Source: Actinotignum schaalii FB123-CNA-2
Lineage (GTDB): Bacteria; Actinomycetota; Actinomycetes; Actinomycetales; Actinomycetaceae
Length of the DNA stretch: 64,000 nucleotides
Direction: 5' to 3'
NCBI RefSeq assembly: GCF_000411135.1
Contig: NZ_KE150264.1
Location: forward strand, 23,857-87,856
The position numbers were made by a program, and so were the translations under genes. The notes under the pieces were generated by a model. It was not told the DNA's origin, did not search any database, and saw nothing but the letters and a program-made list of their open reading frames with translations. Shown piece by piece: positions 17,017 through 25,569 of the stretch; position 1 is the stretch's first letter, and the number at the start of each line of letters is the position of its first letter.

Positions 17017-18392
17017 GTGTTTTCGATGCGCTTATTGGCCAGCGGCCGGTTGCCGAGCTCCTGCAGCGAGCGGCCTGGGCCTCGCGGATCGATGACCCGG
17101 AGCTGCGCGGTCCGGCGGTTGCCGCGGCTGCTGCGCGCGCCGGTACCGATGCGGTGGCCGCGTCGGATACGGATACGGCTGCGGATTTAAATACGGCACC
17201 GGATGTTAGTACGACGACGGATATTAGCAGCGCGGCAATGGCTCAAGCATGGCTGGTTACCGGGCCGCCCGGATCGGGTCGGTCAGTGGCCGCGCTGGCC
17301 TTCGCGGCTGCCGTGCAATGCACCGGCCCAGTGCCCGGCTGCGGGCACTGCCATGCCTGCACCACCACGCTGGGCGGCACCCATCCCGATGTAATCCGGA
17401 TGGATCCGCGCTCGGTGACAATTTCGGTGGAAGAAACCCGGTTGCTGGTGGCATCTTCCTATACGTTCCCCTCGGTGGGCCGGCGGCGCATCATCATTAT
17501 TGAAGACGCGGACCGCATGCTGGAACGCACCACGAATGTGCTTCTCAAAGCAATTGAGGAGCCGCCGCGCGATACCGTGTGGATTCTGATTACTGCCTCG
17601 CCCGAGGATATGCTCCCCACCATTCGTTCCCGGTGCCGCCACGTGGCCCTCCAGGTTCCGAGCGTAGAGGCGGTTGCCCAGCTCCTGGCCGGAGAATTCG
17701 AGGTGGATGAGCGCACAGCTCGCGCAACCGCGCGTATTGCTCAATGCCATATTGGGCGGGCTCGCGCACTACTTCGTGATCCGCAGGTTGCGGCAGAGCG
17801 CGCGGCTTTACTGCGGGAAACTCTCGATTTGGGTGGAACATCAGATGCGGTGGTCGCTGCCCAACATCTCCTTGATCGCTACCCGGCGAGCGCGGGTGCG
17901 GCGTCGAAAAATATTGCTTCGAAATCCGCGCACTCTGGCACCGCCTCGAAAAAGGGCGCGAAGGCGGCGGCTGATACCGAAACCGATACCGAGCTCGCGG
18001 AATTCCGAGCGAGCATCGGCCTGGGGGAGCGGGAGAGCGGTTCGGCCTCGCAGCGCGCTCAGATCCGCGCTTTTGAGGAACAGCGAAAAAAGCGGGCGGT
18101 GCGGGAGGACCGTGACTATCTGGACCGGGCCATGCTCGATGTTCTGGCTCTCTATCGCGATGTGCTAGCGGTGCAGGTTGATGCCGGCGTCGAACTCATT
18201 AATGCCGATTTTGAAACACAGATCATCGCGGCTGCGGCTGCCTCCACCCCGGAACTCTCGGTGGCGCGCATGGATGCGGTGGCGCGGGCGCGGCGGCGTC
18301 TGGCCGCGAATGTTGCCCCGCAGCTCGCCCTCGAAGCGATGTTTATCGAGCTCGCTTTGCCGTCGCTAGCGCAACCATCTCAAGCAAACTAA
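17013..18392 (+). CDS. holB: DNA polymerase III delta' clamp-loader subunit
   Basis: The 459-residue AAA+ protein has the DnaX/HolB fold. Its P-loop is GPPGSGRSVAALAF, with Arg in place of the Walker A Lys, as expected for the non-hydrolysing delta' subunit. The zinc module is CTGPVPGCGHCHACTTT. The SRC motif appears as PTIRSRCRHVALQVP. A low-complexity Asp/Thr/Ala insertion (about residues 46-68) sits between the start and the P-loop, and a second Ala/Lys-rich linker lies near residues 290-325; neither is typical of the core. ATGA overlap with tmk. A bidirectional hairpin terminates it. Confidence 0.94.
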   Translation: MSVFDALIGQRPVAELLQRAAWASRIDDPELRGPAVAAAAARAGTDAVAASDTDTAADLNTAPDVSTTTDISSAAMAQAWLVTGPPGSGRSVAALAFAAAVQCTGPVPGCGHCHACTTTLGGTHPDVIRMDPRSVTISVEETRLLVASSYTFPSVGRRRIIIIEDADRMLERTTNVLLKAIEEPPRDTVWILITASPEDMLPTIRSRCRHVALQVPSVEAVAQLLAGEFEVDERTARATARIAQCHIGRARALLRDPQVAAERAALLRETLDLGGTSDAVVAAQHLLDRYPASAGAASKNIASKSAHSGTASKKGAKAAADTETDTELAEFRASIGLGERESGSASQRAQIRAFEEQRKKRAVREDRDYLDRAMLDVLALYRDVLAVQVDAGVELINADFETQIIAAAAASTPELSVARMDAVARARRRLAANVAPQLALEAMFIELALPSLAQPSQAN

Positions 18393-18440
18393 CGGGCCGG
18401 TAGAAACCTTCCCCCGAGGAATAGCTTCTGTACCGGCCCG
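18393..18440. terminator. Hairpin between convergent holB and the zinc dehydrogenase
   Basis: CGGGCCGGTA at 18393-18402 pairs with TACCGGCCCG at 18431-18440 across a 28-nt loop. It begins right after the holB stop and lies before the end of the minus-strand gene, so it can serve both. Confidence 0.7.
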
Positions 18441-18471
18441 CCAGCTTGACGTTACCGCTTACTTCAGTGGG

Positions 18472-19545
18472 TTACTTCATCGAGACGAGGATTTTTACTT
18501 CACCCGGATTACCCCGCAGGCGCTTGTACCCATCCTCGACAATGCGATCCGCGGTGATCTTCGAGGTGATGAGCGGCTCCAGGTTGACCTTGCCTTCCTG
18601 CACCAGCTTGATGGCCGGTTCGTGATCATTGCAGTAGCCAATGCACGCGCTGATGGAGCGTTCGGGCATCATAATGGCACCCATGAGATCCAGCTCGAAG
18701 GGATGAGCGTGCAGAGCTACCACTTCGAGGTGCCCGCCGGTGGTGAGCACGCTGAGAAGCTGATCGGCCACCGCGGCAATACCGGCGCAATCGAAAGCGA
18801 AGTCCGCGAGCACGCCGTCGGTAAATTCCTTCACCTTCTCCAGCAGATCCTCTTCCGCAGGGTTGACGATAAGATCGGCAACCCCCACTTCCTCGAGCTT
18901 CGCGCGGCGAATTTCGGACGGTTCGGAAACAATGGTTTTCACGCCGTAGGCCTTGAGAACCGAGGCGGTGAGCAGCCCGATAGGACCGGCTCCGCCCACT
19001 ACGGCGACCTTGCCTTCAGCCTTCCCGAAAGCAGCGCCAGCATGCACGACAGCGTGATGACCAACGGAGAGCGGCTCGATAAGAGCGGCCTGATCAAGTG
19101 GAATATCTCCAACGTTATGAACCCAACGTTCTTCCACCACGATCTTCTCAGCCAGGCCACCGCCGCGTCCGGAAATTCCAATGAATCCCATCTTTTCGCA
19201 GAGGTTGTACATGCCCTTCTTACAGGCCGGGCATTCCCCGCATACCATAAACGGTTCCACTGCGACGCGATCCCCGACCTTCACCTTGGTCACGCCTTCG
19301 CCAACTTCATCCACAACTCCGGAGAACTCGTGACCGAAAACCACCGGGAGAGTTTCTCCGGAAATGGGGTGCGGTTCATCAGCCGAGGGAGCCGGTGGCA
19401 TGACCCCATCAAAATACAGGTGCAGATCAGAGCCGCAAATACCGTTATATGCCAAGGAAATCTTCACGGTTCCCGGCTGGAGTTCAGGTTCAGGAATATC
19501 CTCAAGCCGGACATCTTCCTTGCCGTAGTAGCGAATAGCCTTCAT
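18472..19545 (-). CDS. Zinc-dependent alcohol dehydrogenase, 2,3-butanediol dehydrogenase type
   Basis: The 357-residue MDR-family enzyme has the catalytic zinc site NGICGSDLHLYFDG with GHEFSGVV, the structural zinc loop CGECPACKKGMYNLC and the NAD-binding VVGGAGPIGLLTASVLKA. The region SADEPHPISGETLPVVFGHE resembles (R,R)-2,3-butanediol dehydrogenases (BdhA/ButA) that interconvert acetoin and butanediol; sorbitol-type dehydrogenases are the alternative. This would recycle NADH during fermentation, in line with adhE downstream. Start 19545 is set by GGAGGAAG 2 nt beyond optimal spacing; upstream in-frame codons are poor. Monocistronic. Confidence 0.9.
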   Translation of the reverse strand: MKAIRYYGKEDVRLEDIPEPELQPGTVKISLAYNGICGSDLHLYFDGVMPPAPSADEPHPISGETLPVVFGHEFSGVVDEVGEGVTKVKVGDRVAVEPFMVCGECPACKKGMYNLCEKMGFIGISGRGGGLAEKIVVEERWVHNVGDIPLDQAALIEPLSVGHHAVVHAGAAFGKAEGKVAVVGGAGPIGLLTASVLKAYGVKTIVSEPSEIRRAKLEEVGVADLIVNPAEEDLLEKVKEFTDGVLADFAFDCAGIAAVADQLLSVLTTGGHLEVVALHAHPFELDLMGAIMMPERSISACIGYCNDHEPAIKLVQEGKVNLEPLITSKITADRIVEDGYKRLRGNPGEVKILVSMK

Positions 19546-19847
19546 TCTTCCTCCTATGTTTGGGCACGCTTGCACAGCGCGCACGCGATATCCACCTACC
19601 TGCCGGGACGTTCCGGCGCACCCTCTGCATCCGCGGCCTTTCACGGCGGCGCCAGTGGACACCGTTCAGTGGCGTTGAAAATAAACGACCGCGATACATC
19701 CGAAGATGTGTAGTGAGTATCACATTTAGTGTGTCAGAGTATGTGCACCCGCGCAATGCCTCAGACGCGAAAATTTAGTAATTGCACGGCTAGCGAAATT
19801 ACCGCGGCCTCCTGCCTATTATCAGCTTGCTCCCGTACGCTAGACAC
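19546..19847. other. Divergent intergenic region
   Basis: This 302-bp stretch separates two divergent genes and must hold both promoters. The visible items are a partial dyad AGTGAGTATCACA around 19709-19721, followed by TTTAGTGTGTCAG, and the TACGCT -10 box of the downstream lipoprotein gene at 19836-19841. No gene is seen. Confidence 0.5.
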
Positions 19848-21365
19848 GTGAAAAGAACTCTTGCTGCTCTCGGCGCCGTGCTGCTTTTAGTCTCCGGGTG
19901 TGCCAATAATGCCCTGGTGCGTGGCGGCACCCCCGATACTTCTACCGGCGCGCTACCGGAGTACCCGGCGCAGCTCGCCCGGTTCTATGAGCAGCGGGTG
20001 GAATGGACCTCCTGCGGCAAAGATCAATGCGCTCGCGTTCAGGTTCCCATGAATTATGAGGACCCGGAGGGTGCGACCATCGAATTATCGATGCGGAAAC
20101 AAGAGGCGAGTGGTAGCGCCGTCGGCTCGATTTTTATTAATCCTGGTGGCCCGGGGGGTTCGGGGCTTGATTTGCTGCCCACGGCTTCGATTTCTCTGGG
20201 CAAGGATGTTGTCGAAAAATACAATGTCATCGGTTTCGACCCGCGCGGTGTGGGTGAATCGACCCCGATTACCTGTTTCACGGATGCGGAATTGCAGCAG
20301 CTTGTGGATACTACCTATCCGGATTCCGATCCGGAAGCGGATGCCAAGCAAGCCGCGGATGCGCAGCGGGTGGCACAGCGCTGCAAGGAGAAAAACGGCG
20401 AATACCTCAAGTATGTTGATACCCGTTCGGCGGCGCAGGATTTGGATGTGTTGCGCCACCTGGTGGGGGATCGTTCGCTCAACTACCTGGGCTATTCTTA
20501 CGGCACTTTCCTCGGGGCGCAGTATGCGGATCTCTTCCCTGCTCAGGTGGGCCGCATGGTGCTCGACGGCGCCGTCGATACCACCCTGGGAACGGCTCGC
20601 CTCGCCACCGATCAAACGCGTGGTTTCGAAGAATCCGCGCGTCGTTTCGTGGAATGGTGCCAGCAGGAGCAGGGTTCGCGCTGCCCGCTAAAGGGAAGCT
20701 CGGATGAGGGTATCGCGCGCATGCGCGCCATTATTGACGCCGCAACCACCACCCCCATTCCCACCGGGAACCCGAATATGCCGCTCACGGGAGCCCAGGC
20801 GCTATCGGCATTTACCATTCCGTTCTATAGCAAGATGCTGTGGCCGGTGCTGATGGAGGGGATTTCCGAGGTTGATAAGCAGAATAAGGGGACGGTTCTC
20901 CAGCTTATCGCTCTAACGGGGCAGAGCCGCGATCCGAGCGATGGGCATTTCCTGGATAATTCCACGGAGGCGAATTGGGCTATTAATTGCGCGGATTATC
21001 GGCCCGCAACGGATGCGGAACTAGAGGAAGCTTCGCGGGCCACCAAGGACGGCCCGCTGCTGGGGGATGCTTACGCGGGTTCGGATCTGTGCCAGGTGTG
21101 GCCCGCCCAGGCGAAGGAAAATCCGGGGCCTTTCCGCGCGGCCGGTGCGGCTCCCATCGTCGTGATTGGCACCAAGTATGATCCGGCTACCCCGCAGGCT
21201 TGGGCCAAGTCCCTAGCCGAGGATTTGGAATCCGGCGTGCTGGTGACCTGGGAAGGCGATGGGCATACTGCTTTCGGGACCGCGGGCCGGTGCATCGACG
21301 ATCCGATTCGCCAGTTTTACCTGACCGGAGCCGTTCCGGAGAACCTCAATTGCCCGGCGCGTTAG
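19848..21365 (+). CDS. Secreted alpha/beta-hydrolase lipoprotein, tripeptidyl-aminopeptidase (S33/TAP) type
   Basis: The 505-residue protein begins with a lipoprotein signal, KRTLAALGAVLLLVSGC, so the mature N-terminal Cys would be lipidated. The catalytic core shows FINPGGPGGSG (oxyanion loop), nucleophile GYSYGTFLG, acid IGTKYDPATP and histidine GDGHTAFG, with the TAP-like C-terminal domain. Family members (SlpD/E, Hip1/CaeA) release peptides or lipoprotein fragments at the cell surface. GTG 19848 is preceded by TACGCT and 6 nt with no ribosome site, indicating leaderless expression. Confidence 0.93.
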   Translation: MKRTLAALGAVLLLVSGCANNALVRGGTPDTSTGALPEYPAQLARFYEQRVEWTSCGKDQCARVQVPMNYEDPEGATIELSMRKQEASGSAVGSIFINPGGPGGSGLDLLPTASISLGKDVVEKYNVIGFDPRGVGESTPITCFTDAELQQLVDTTYPDSDPEADAKQAADAQRVAQRCKEKNGEYLKYVDTRSAAQDLDVLRHLVGDRSLNYLGYSYGTFLGAQYADLFPAQVGRMVLDGAVDTTLGTARLATDQTRGFEESARRFVEWCQQEQGSRCPLKGSSDEGIARMRAIIDAATTTPIPTGNPNMPLTGAQALSAFTIPFYSKMLWPVLMEGISEVDKQNKGTVLQLIALTGQSRDPSDGHFLDNSTEANWAINCADYRPATDAELEEASRATKDGPLLGDAYAGSDLCQVWPAQAKENPGPFRAAGAAPIVVIGTKYDPATPQAWAKSLAEDLESGVLVTWEGDGHTAFGTAGRCIDDPIRQFYLTGAVPENLNCPAR

Positions 21366-21506
21366 TGCGGTGAACGACCGGGATGAACGGTCGTGGCGTG
21401 GGCTTCATATCGGCCTATCGTCCCAGGTCATCGTGGAATTACTGCAAATTTCACGATGTTACGGTTCCGTAGTGAAGTTGTGCGCATAAATAGGGAACGC
21501 AATTCT

Positions 21507-21535
21507 TTGCTCCCTTAGCGCCGGGGCGTTATGCT
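21507..21535 (+). promoter_or_regulatory. Sigma-70-type promoter for the 21.5 kb RNA
   Basis: TTGCTC at 21507-21512 and TATGCT at 21530-21535 are separated by exactly 17 bp. Transcription would start near 21542. There is no open frame downstream before a strong terminator. Confidence 0.6.
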
Positions 21536-21541
21536 TGTATG

Positions 21542-21712
21542 TGCTGATGTGGCCATTCTTGAATGGGCTTTCAAGCAGGGCTGATCGTCAAAAAGCTTTA
21601 TAGACCTGAGCCGCCGGTTGTGGTGGTCGGTGTGCTCATCTGGGGATGTTGTAATCCCCATGTTGCTCCCCGAGGCGAGTTCATGTGACTCTCGCCCCGG
21701 GGAGCAACACTT
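21542..21712 (+). ncRNA. Candidate structured small RNA of about 170 nt
   Basis: A promoter with optimal spacing lies upstream, no coding frame with a ribosome site lies within, and the unit ends in an intrinsic terminator followed by ACTTTTCTTTAC. Potential hairpins are CCATT-cttg-AATGG (about 21553-21566), CCGCC/GGTGG (about 21611-21626), TGGGGAT/ATCCCCA with a 6-nt loop (21641-21660) and the terminator stem (21662-21708). The 300-nt gap from the upstream gene argues against it being only that gene's terminator. It matches no RNA family known to me; a regulatory sRNA is the simplest reading. Confidence 0.45.
21662..21708 (+). terminator. Strong intrinsic terminator
   Basis: GTTGCTCCCCGAGGCGAG at 21662-21679 pairs with CTCGCCCCGGGGAGCAAC at 21691-21708 (18-bp stem with a 2-nt internal mismatch) and is followed by a T-rich tract. 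Confidence 0.85.
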
Positions 21713-21888
21713 TTCTTTACGCGCTTTTATTTTTTACGACGCCGCCGCGCCTGCCGCTGGCGGCCCTGCCCGACTCTCAACGTTCGCTAGCTCACGGCGC
21801 CGGGGTTTGCGCGCCCGCGCGCTAGCCGGGTAGTATGCATCTGTTGCCTTGTGAACTGGCCGCCCGTGCGGCTAGCCGCCGGTAGCGT

Positions 21889-21964
21889 GCCACCTTAGCT
21901 CAGTCGGCAGAGCGATTCACTCGTAATGAATAGGTCGAGAGTTCGATTCTCTCAGGTGGCTCCA
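21889..21964 (+). tRNA. tRNA-Thr (anticodon CGT)
   Basis: The acceptor arm GCCACCT pairs with AGGTGGC. The anticodon stem ATTCA/TGAAT frames the loop CTCGTAA with anticodon CGT, and the T-arm is GAGAG-TTCGATT-CTCTC. The discriminator is T and CCA is encoded (21962-21964). An orphan, lower-GC block begins directly behind the 3' end, so the gene may be an integration site. Confidence 0.97.
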
Positions 21965-21965
21965 G

Positions 21966-22457
21966 TTAGTGTTTATGAATCAGCCGCCCGCAGATAGCCA
22001 CTGCGAGAGGAACCGCGAAAAGCAGAAGTAACCCAAGAGATATCGGTGGCATCTCAAGTGCGTGTGGGAACAGGGCCCCGCACCTGGCCGGTGAATGCAA
22101 TAGCAGGCCAAGAGTGATGGAGGACAACGCTGAAAATAAGGACAGTTCGTGCTTACGCGTAAGCGTTCCAACTAATGTGAGAGATACGAGTGCGAATAAC
22201 AAGCAGGCTACAACCAAAGCAGTGATGGCGCCGCTCCTGAGGAAGAAACCGGTCAATGTCGTCAGGAAGCTCATTTCTAATACGGATGCAAAAGAAGTAG
22301 TAGCTACACTTGCTTCGACCACGCAATAAAACAATCCGATGGCAACAAGCTGGGACGACGCTATAAGCGTGACGTACTTGATTAGAATCGCGATTCTTGG
22401 TGGAAATAATGGCCGGTGCTCGCGATTACGCTTGTCCAACTCGCACCCCCGTATCAT
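21966..22457 (-). CDS. Small orphan membrane protein next to tRNA-Thr
   Basis: The 163-residue product has about four to five hydrophobic segments (LIKYVTLIASSQLVAIGLFYC, TLTGFFLRSGAITALVVACL, LSSITLGLLLH, ISLGLLLLFAVPLAVAIC). No family is recognised and no catalytic motif is seen. Base composition and codon use are less GC-rich than in the surrounding core genes, and it lies antisense 2 nt behind the tRNA, both of which suggest acquired DNA. The start at 22457 has no ribosome site; TAGGCT at 22463-22468 (minus strand) could be a -10 box. Confidence 0.5.
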   Translation of the reverse strand: MIRGCELDKRNREHRPLFPPRIAILIKYVTLIASSQLVAIGLFYCVVEASVATTSFASVLEMSFLTTLTGFFLRSGAITALVVACLLFALVSLTLVGTLTRKHELSLFSALSSITLGLLLHSPARCGALFPHALEMPPISLGLLLLFAVPLAVAICGRLIHKH

Positions 22458-22504
22458 CGCGAGCCTACTGCCGTGCCTTGCCGCCGGCTAGAATAAGTCC
22501 CACA

Positions 22505-22921
22505 TTAGGGCTTAAGCGCCGCCAAGGGTGCGACCAGCACGCCGTCGTTACGTCGATAAGTCACTTGAGTTCCCGTGACTACAAGCAAGAATGCGGGTTC
22601 GCCCTCGTGGGAGGTATTGATCCGTTGTGCGAGCTTTTTGAGGTTGCCGGCAGCTTGGTCGATTGATTGTTCTCCCAGTTTCACCTCAACCAAGGCCCAG
22701 TGTCCATCATCTAAGACCAGGACGGCGTCGGCCTCTAAAGCTGTTTTATCGCGATAGCGATAGACCTGATCACCTAAGGCGTCAACATAAACCCGTCGAC
22801 CATGCGCGCACGGCGATTCGAAAAGAAGCCCAAAAGTTTCTCAATCGGTCAAAAGTTGCTTCGGGGTGGCGCTGAGCATAACGGTAGCTAGTGGTGGAAC
22901 GCAGAGATTAGATAAGGCGGG
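22505..22921 (-). pseudogene. C-terminal remnant of an AAA+ ATPase with DUF4143 domain
   Basis: Read on the minus strand, the segment encodes PALSNL...ATPKQLLTD, an in-frame TGA, then ETFGLLFESP, RVYVDALGDQVYRYR, ALEADAVLVL, ALVEVKLG and a C-terminus NLKKLAQRI...LVVTGT...DGVLVAPLAALKP. This order is the C-terminal half of the archaeal/bacterial-type AAA ATPases with DUF4143 (nuclease-like VEVKLG motif). The P-loop half is missing, cut near 22930 where small repeats begin, and the TGA interrupts the rest. It is a decayed gene, not a functional short protein. Confidence 0.8.
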
Positions 22922-22983
22922 TTGAAAAGCCGCCCATATGGATAGCCCTCCTTTCACTACGTTATGGCATGTCAACACGCCAA

Positions 22984-23023
22984 TTGTGCAAGTTGGACCG
23001 TTTTCGTTGTGCAAGTTGGACCG
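22984..23023 (-). repeat. Family 2 short repeat, two direct copies
   Basis: TTGTGCAAGTTGGACCG occurs at 22984-23000 and 23007-23023. The reverse complement resembles the units scattered in 44979-45507. The repeats lie exactly where the DUF4143 remnant breaks off. Confidence 0.75.
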
Positions 23024-23177
23024 TTGTGAGGGGGGCACGGATGCCCACGGCACACCCAAGATCCAGCTACCCGACCCGGTAGCCACTCGCCAGCGCGTCT
23101 ATAATTCTTGCATTAGTAACGTTATTGGGAACTTGAAGGTTATCCGGAACCGGGAACTCACGGAAGGCACTGGTGGC

Positions 23178-24086
23178 ATGGCACGCGGCAAAGCGATTGA
23201 GCTGTTCTTGGTGGATGGCACGCCCGGCGGAATTATGACGGCAAGCATCGCGGACTGGACGGGCGTCGTCGTATCTGCACGCCGCGACCAATTATCGGAA
23301 CTGCTGCGGCGCGAGGATGCCCACGGTAACGGCGTCTATCTCCTCCTCGGTGCGGACCCGGACGCTATCGACAACACCTGGTGCTATATCGGCAAAACCG
23401 AGAATTTCAGCGAGCGCCTCCGTACCCACGACCAGCGCAAACCGCAGTGGAACCGGGTCGTCATTATCGGCAGCATGCAAAAATCTTTCAACGAAGGGCA
23501 TTGGGGCTACCTGGAGTCGCGCCTCGTGGATATTGCTCAGGCGGCCGAACGTTGCTCCATGCCCGATAATAAGCAGGTCCCGCGGCTGCGCAAGCTTTCG
23601 GAGGGGCAGCAGGCTTCGGCGGAATCTTTCCTGGATAACGTCAAGGTGATTCTCCCGATTCTCGGCGTGAATGTGCTGCGTTCGCGCTCAACAATCCCCG
23701 CGGCTCCCGCTCCTGAAACGCCCGCCGCCACCTCCACGCTCTTCCATCTGCGCCAGGCCAATAAAGGTGTTGATGCCACGATGCAGCTGGTGGATGGCGA
23801 GTATTTCGTTCTCAAAGGTTCGCGCGTCGTCGCCGAATGGCACTTGCGCGGCGCCTCCGAATCGACGCTCCGTTCCTACACCAACTACGCCGCGCTGCAT
23901 CACAAGCTCGTTGACGATGGTTCCATAAAACTTTCCGACGGCACCGCGGTTCTCACCCGCGATATTGCTTTCGGCTCGCCTTCCACCGCGGCCGCGGTGA
24001 TCCTAGGGCGCTCCTCGAACGGCCGGCGCGAATGGCTCGCGGATGACGGCCGCACGTTTGGTGAATGGGAAGCGGATAACGCCTAG
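23178..24086 (+). CDS. GIY-YIG nuclease-family protein with C-terminal DUF4357
   Basis: The 302-residue protein starts MARGKAIELFLVDG. It has a GIY-YIG-like core (GVYLLLGADPDAIDNTWCYIGKTENFSERL, then a conserved Glu in YLESRLVDIA). A Pro/Ala linker leads to a DUF4357 domain (GVDATMQLVDGEYFVLKGSRV) that ends near residue 302. This architecture recurs in actinobacterial accessory regions, often beside restriction-modification or defence genes; the biochemical role is not established. GGAAGG lies 10 nt before ATG 23178. No methylase or restriction partner is present here. Confidence 0.85.
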   Translation: MARGKAIELFLVDGTPGGIMTASIADWTGVVVSARRDQLSELLRREDAHGNGVYLLLGADPDAIDNTWCYIGKTENFSERLRTHDQRKPQWNRVVIIGSMQKSFNEGHWGYLESRLVDIAQAAERCSMPDNKQVPRLRKLSEGQQASAESFLDNVKVILPILGVNVLRSRSTIPAAPAPETPAATSTLFHLRQANKGVDATMQLVDGEYFVLKGSRVVAEWHLRGASESTLRSYTNYAALHHKLVDDGSIKLSDGTAVLTRDIAFGSPSTAAAVILGRSSNGRREWLADDGRTFGEWEADNA

Positions 24087-24141
24087 GAACGCGCGCGGGT
24101 GCGCGCCATAGTAGTACGACGACGCCGCGCCTGCCGCGCTC

Positions 24142-24888
24142 CTACAAGTTTTCTGATGGGGCGTACACCGATAGGAATTTCACGATGCGCTCGTTCTTCG
24201 AGGTGAAGAAATCTTCCGGGGCGCCCTCGTACTGGATGTGGCCCGCGTCCAAGAAAACCACCTGGTCTGCCACGCGCCTGGTGAAATTCATATCGTGGCT
24301 CACCACGATGAGGCCCTGCCCCTGGCTGGCCAGTTCGGATAGAACCTTGGAAACCTCGGCGGCGAGCTCCGGGTCCAGCGCGGAGGTAGGCTCATCGCAT
24401 AGAAGATACTTCGGGCGCATCGCTAGCGCTCGGGCGATTGCTGCCCGCTGGGCCTGGCCGCCAGAAAGCTCGGCAGGATAAGCATCTGTTTTCGCGCTGA
24501 GGCCAACCCGCTCAAGTAATAACTCGCTGTCAGCGCGCGCGGCTTTCTGGTCTTTTCCGTGCAGCCGCGGGGCGAGTTCAACATTCTCGCGGACGGTCAG
24601 GTGCGGGAATAGATGAAAACCCTGGAAGACCATGGCAGAGTGCGAACGAATTTGTTCCTTATCTGCGCGTGTTACCTGGGTGGGGAAGGTCAGTGAGAAA
24701 TCCTCAACCCTGATGTGCCCGGAATTCGGAATCTCCAGCAGGTTCAACGTGCGCAGCAGCGTGGATTTACCGGAGCCGGATGGGCCCACGATCACGGTGG
24801 TCTTGCCGGGTGAAAAGCTCGCGGTCACGCCTGCTAAGGCGTGGGTATCACTGCCGAAGGTTTTAGTTAGGTCTTTTATCTCAATCAT
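24142..24888 (-). CDS. Polar amino-acid ABC transporter, ATP-binding protein
   Basis: The 248-residue ATPase has Walker A GPSGSGKST, the Q-loop in MVFQGFHLFPHLTVREN, signature LSGGQAQR, Walker B YLLCDEPTSALDPE and the H-loop VVSHD. This is the GlnQ/TcyC type that energises uptake of polar amino acids. It is the last gene of metB-SBP-permease-ATPase and overlaps the permease stop by 8 nt. The genomic context with metB points to cystine or another sulfur amino acid as substrate. Confidence 0.95.
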   Translation of the reverse strand: MIEIKDLTKTFGSDTHALAGVTASFSPGKTTVIVGPSGSGKSTLLRTLNLLEIPNSGHIRVEDFSLTFPTQVTRADKEQIRSHSAMVFQGFHLFPHLTVRENVELAPRLHGKDQKAARADSELLLERVGLSAKTDAYPAELSGGQAQRAAIARALAMRPKYLLCDEPTSALDPELAAEVSKVLSELASQGQGLIVVSHDMNFTRRVADQVVFLDAGHIQYEGAPEDFFTSKNERIVKFLSVYAPSENL

Positions 24889-25549
24889 TTTTCACCACGT
24901 ACTTAGAGGTTGTCTTTTCCAGGTATGTCTGCAGCCATGACAGCAGCGTGCAGATTGCGAGGTAAATCGCCGCGACTTCAACGTAAAGTATCAAGGGTTC
25001 ATAGACGCGCGCGGTGATCTGCTGGCCGATCTGGAAAACGTCGGAAATAGTGATGACGGAGGCTAACGAGGTTGATTTCACCAGGTTCACGAATTCGTTG
25101 CTGATAGAGGGCAGCGCGATTCGCCAGATCTGCGGGCCAATGATGTGCCGCAGTGTTTGCCAATGTGTCAGCCGCAAAGTGGCGGCGGCCTCCCATTGGC
25201 CGGACGGGATGGAGAGCTGTGCCCCGCGGATTCCCTCGGAGATATACGCGCCGGTGTTGAGCGAGAAGGTGATGATCGCGGCCAGCCAGGCCGATAGCGT
25301 GATGCCAACTTTGGGCAGCCCGAAAAAGACGATGAATAGTTGCACGAGAAGCGGGGTGCCGCGGAAAATCCACACGTAGAACCACGCTATGGCCCGAGCT
25401 ATCCGGCTCTTCGATAGCCGCAGCTGGGCGGTAACGATGCCCAGCACGAGCGCTATCGCGAAAGAAATGAGGGAAAGCGGAATCGTAACTTTTAACGTGG
25501 CTTCTAAGAGTTGCGGAAAAGACTCGAGCCATAGCGTGATCGTATTCAT
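24881..25549 (-). CDS. Polar amino-acid ABC transporter permease
   Basis: The 222-residue His/Glu/Gln/Arg/opine-family permease has about five membrane helices: TLKVTIPLSLISFAIALVLG, AIAWFYVWIFRGTPLLVQLF and a C-terminal helix with YLAICTLLSWLQTYLE. The EAA loop is GQWEAAATLRLTHWQTLRH. It forms the channel for the binding protein encoded upstream. AAAGGT lies before the ATG. Confidence 0.93.
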   Translation of the reverse strand: MNTITLWLESFPQLLEATLKVTIPLSLISFAIALVLGIVTAQLRLSKSRIARAIAWFYVWIFRGTPLLVQLFIVFFGLPKVGITLSAWLAAIITFSLNTGAYISEGIRGAQLSIPSGQWEAAATLRLTHWQTLRHIIGPQIWRIALPSISNEFVNLVKSTSLASVITISDVFQIGQQITARVYEPLILYVEVAAIYLAICTLLSWLQTYLEKTTSKYVVKND

Positions 25550-25569
25550 GACGTACCTTTTATGTGGGC

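Noticed and set aside
22938-23177. N-terminal extension of the GIY-YIG protein
   Set aside because: This part of the frame overlaps the pseudogene end and the family 2 repeats; the family-like sequence starts at ATG 23178.
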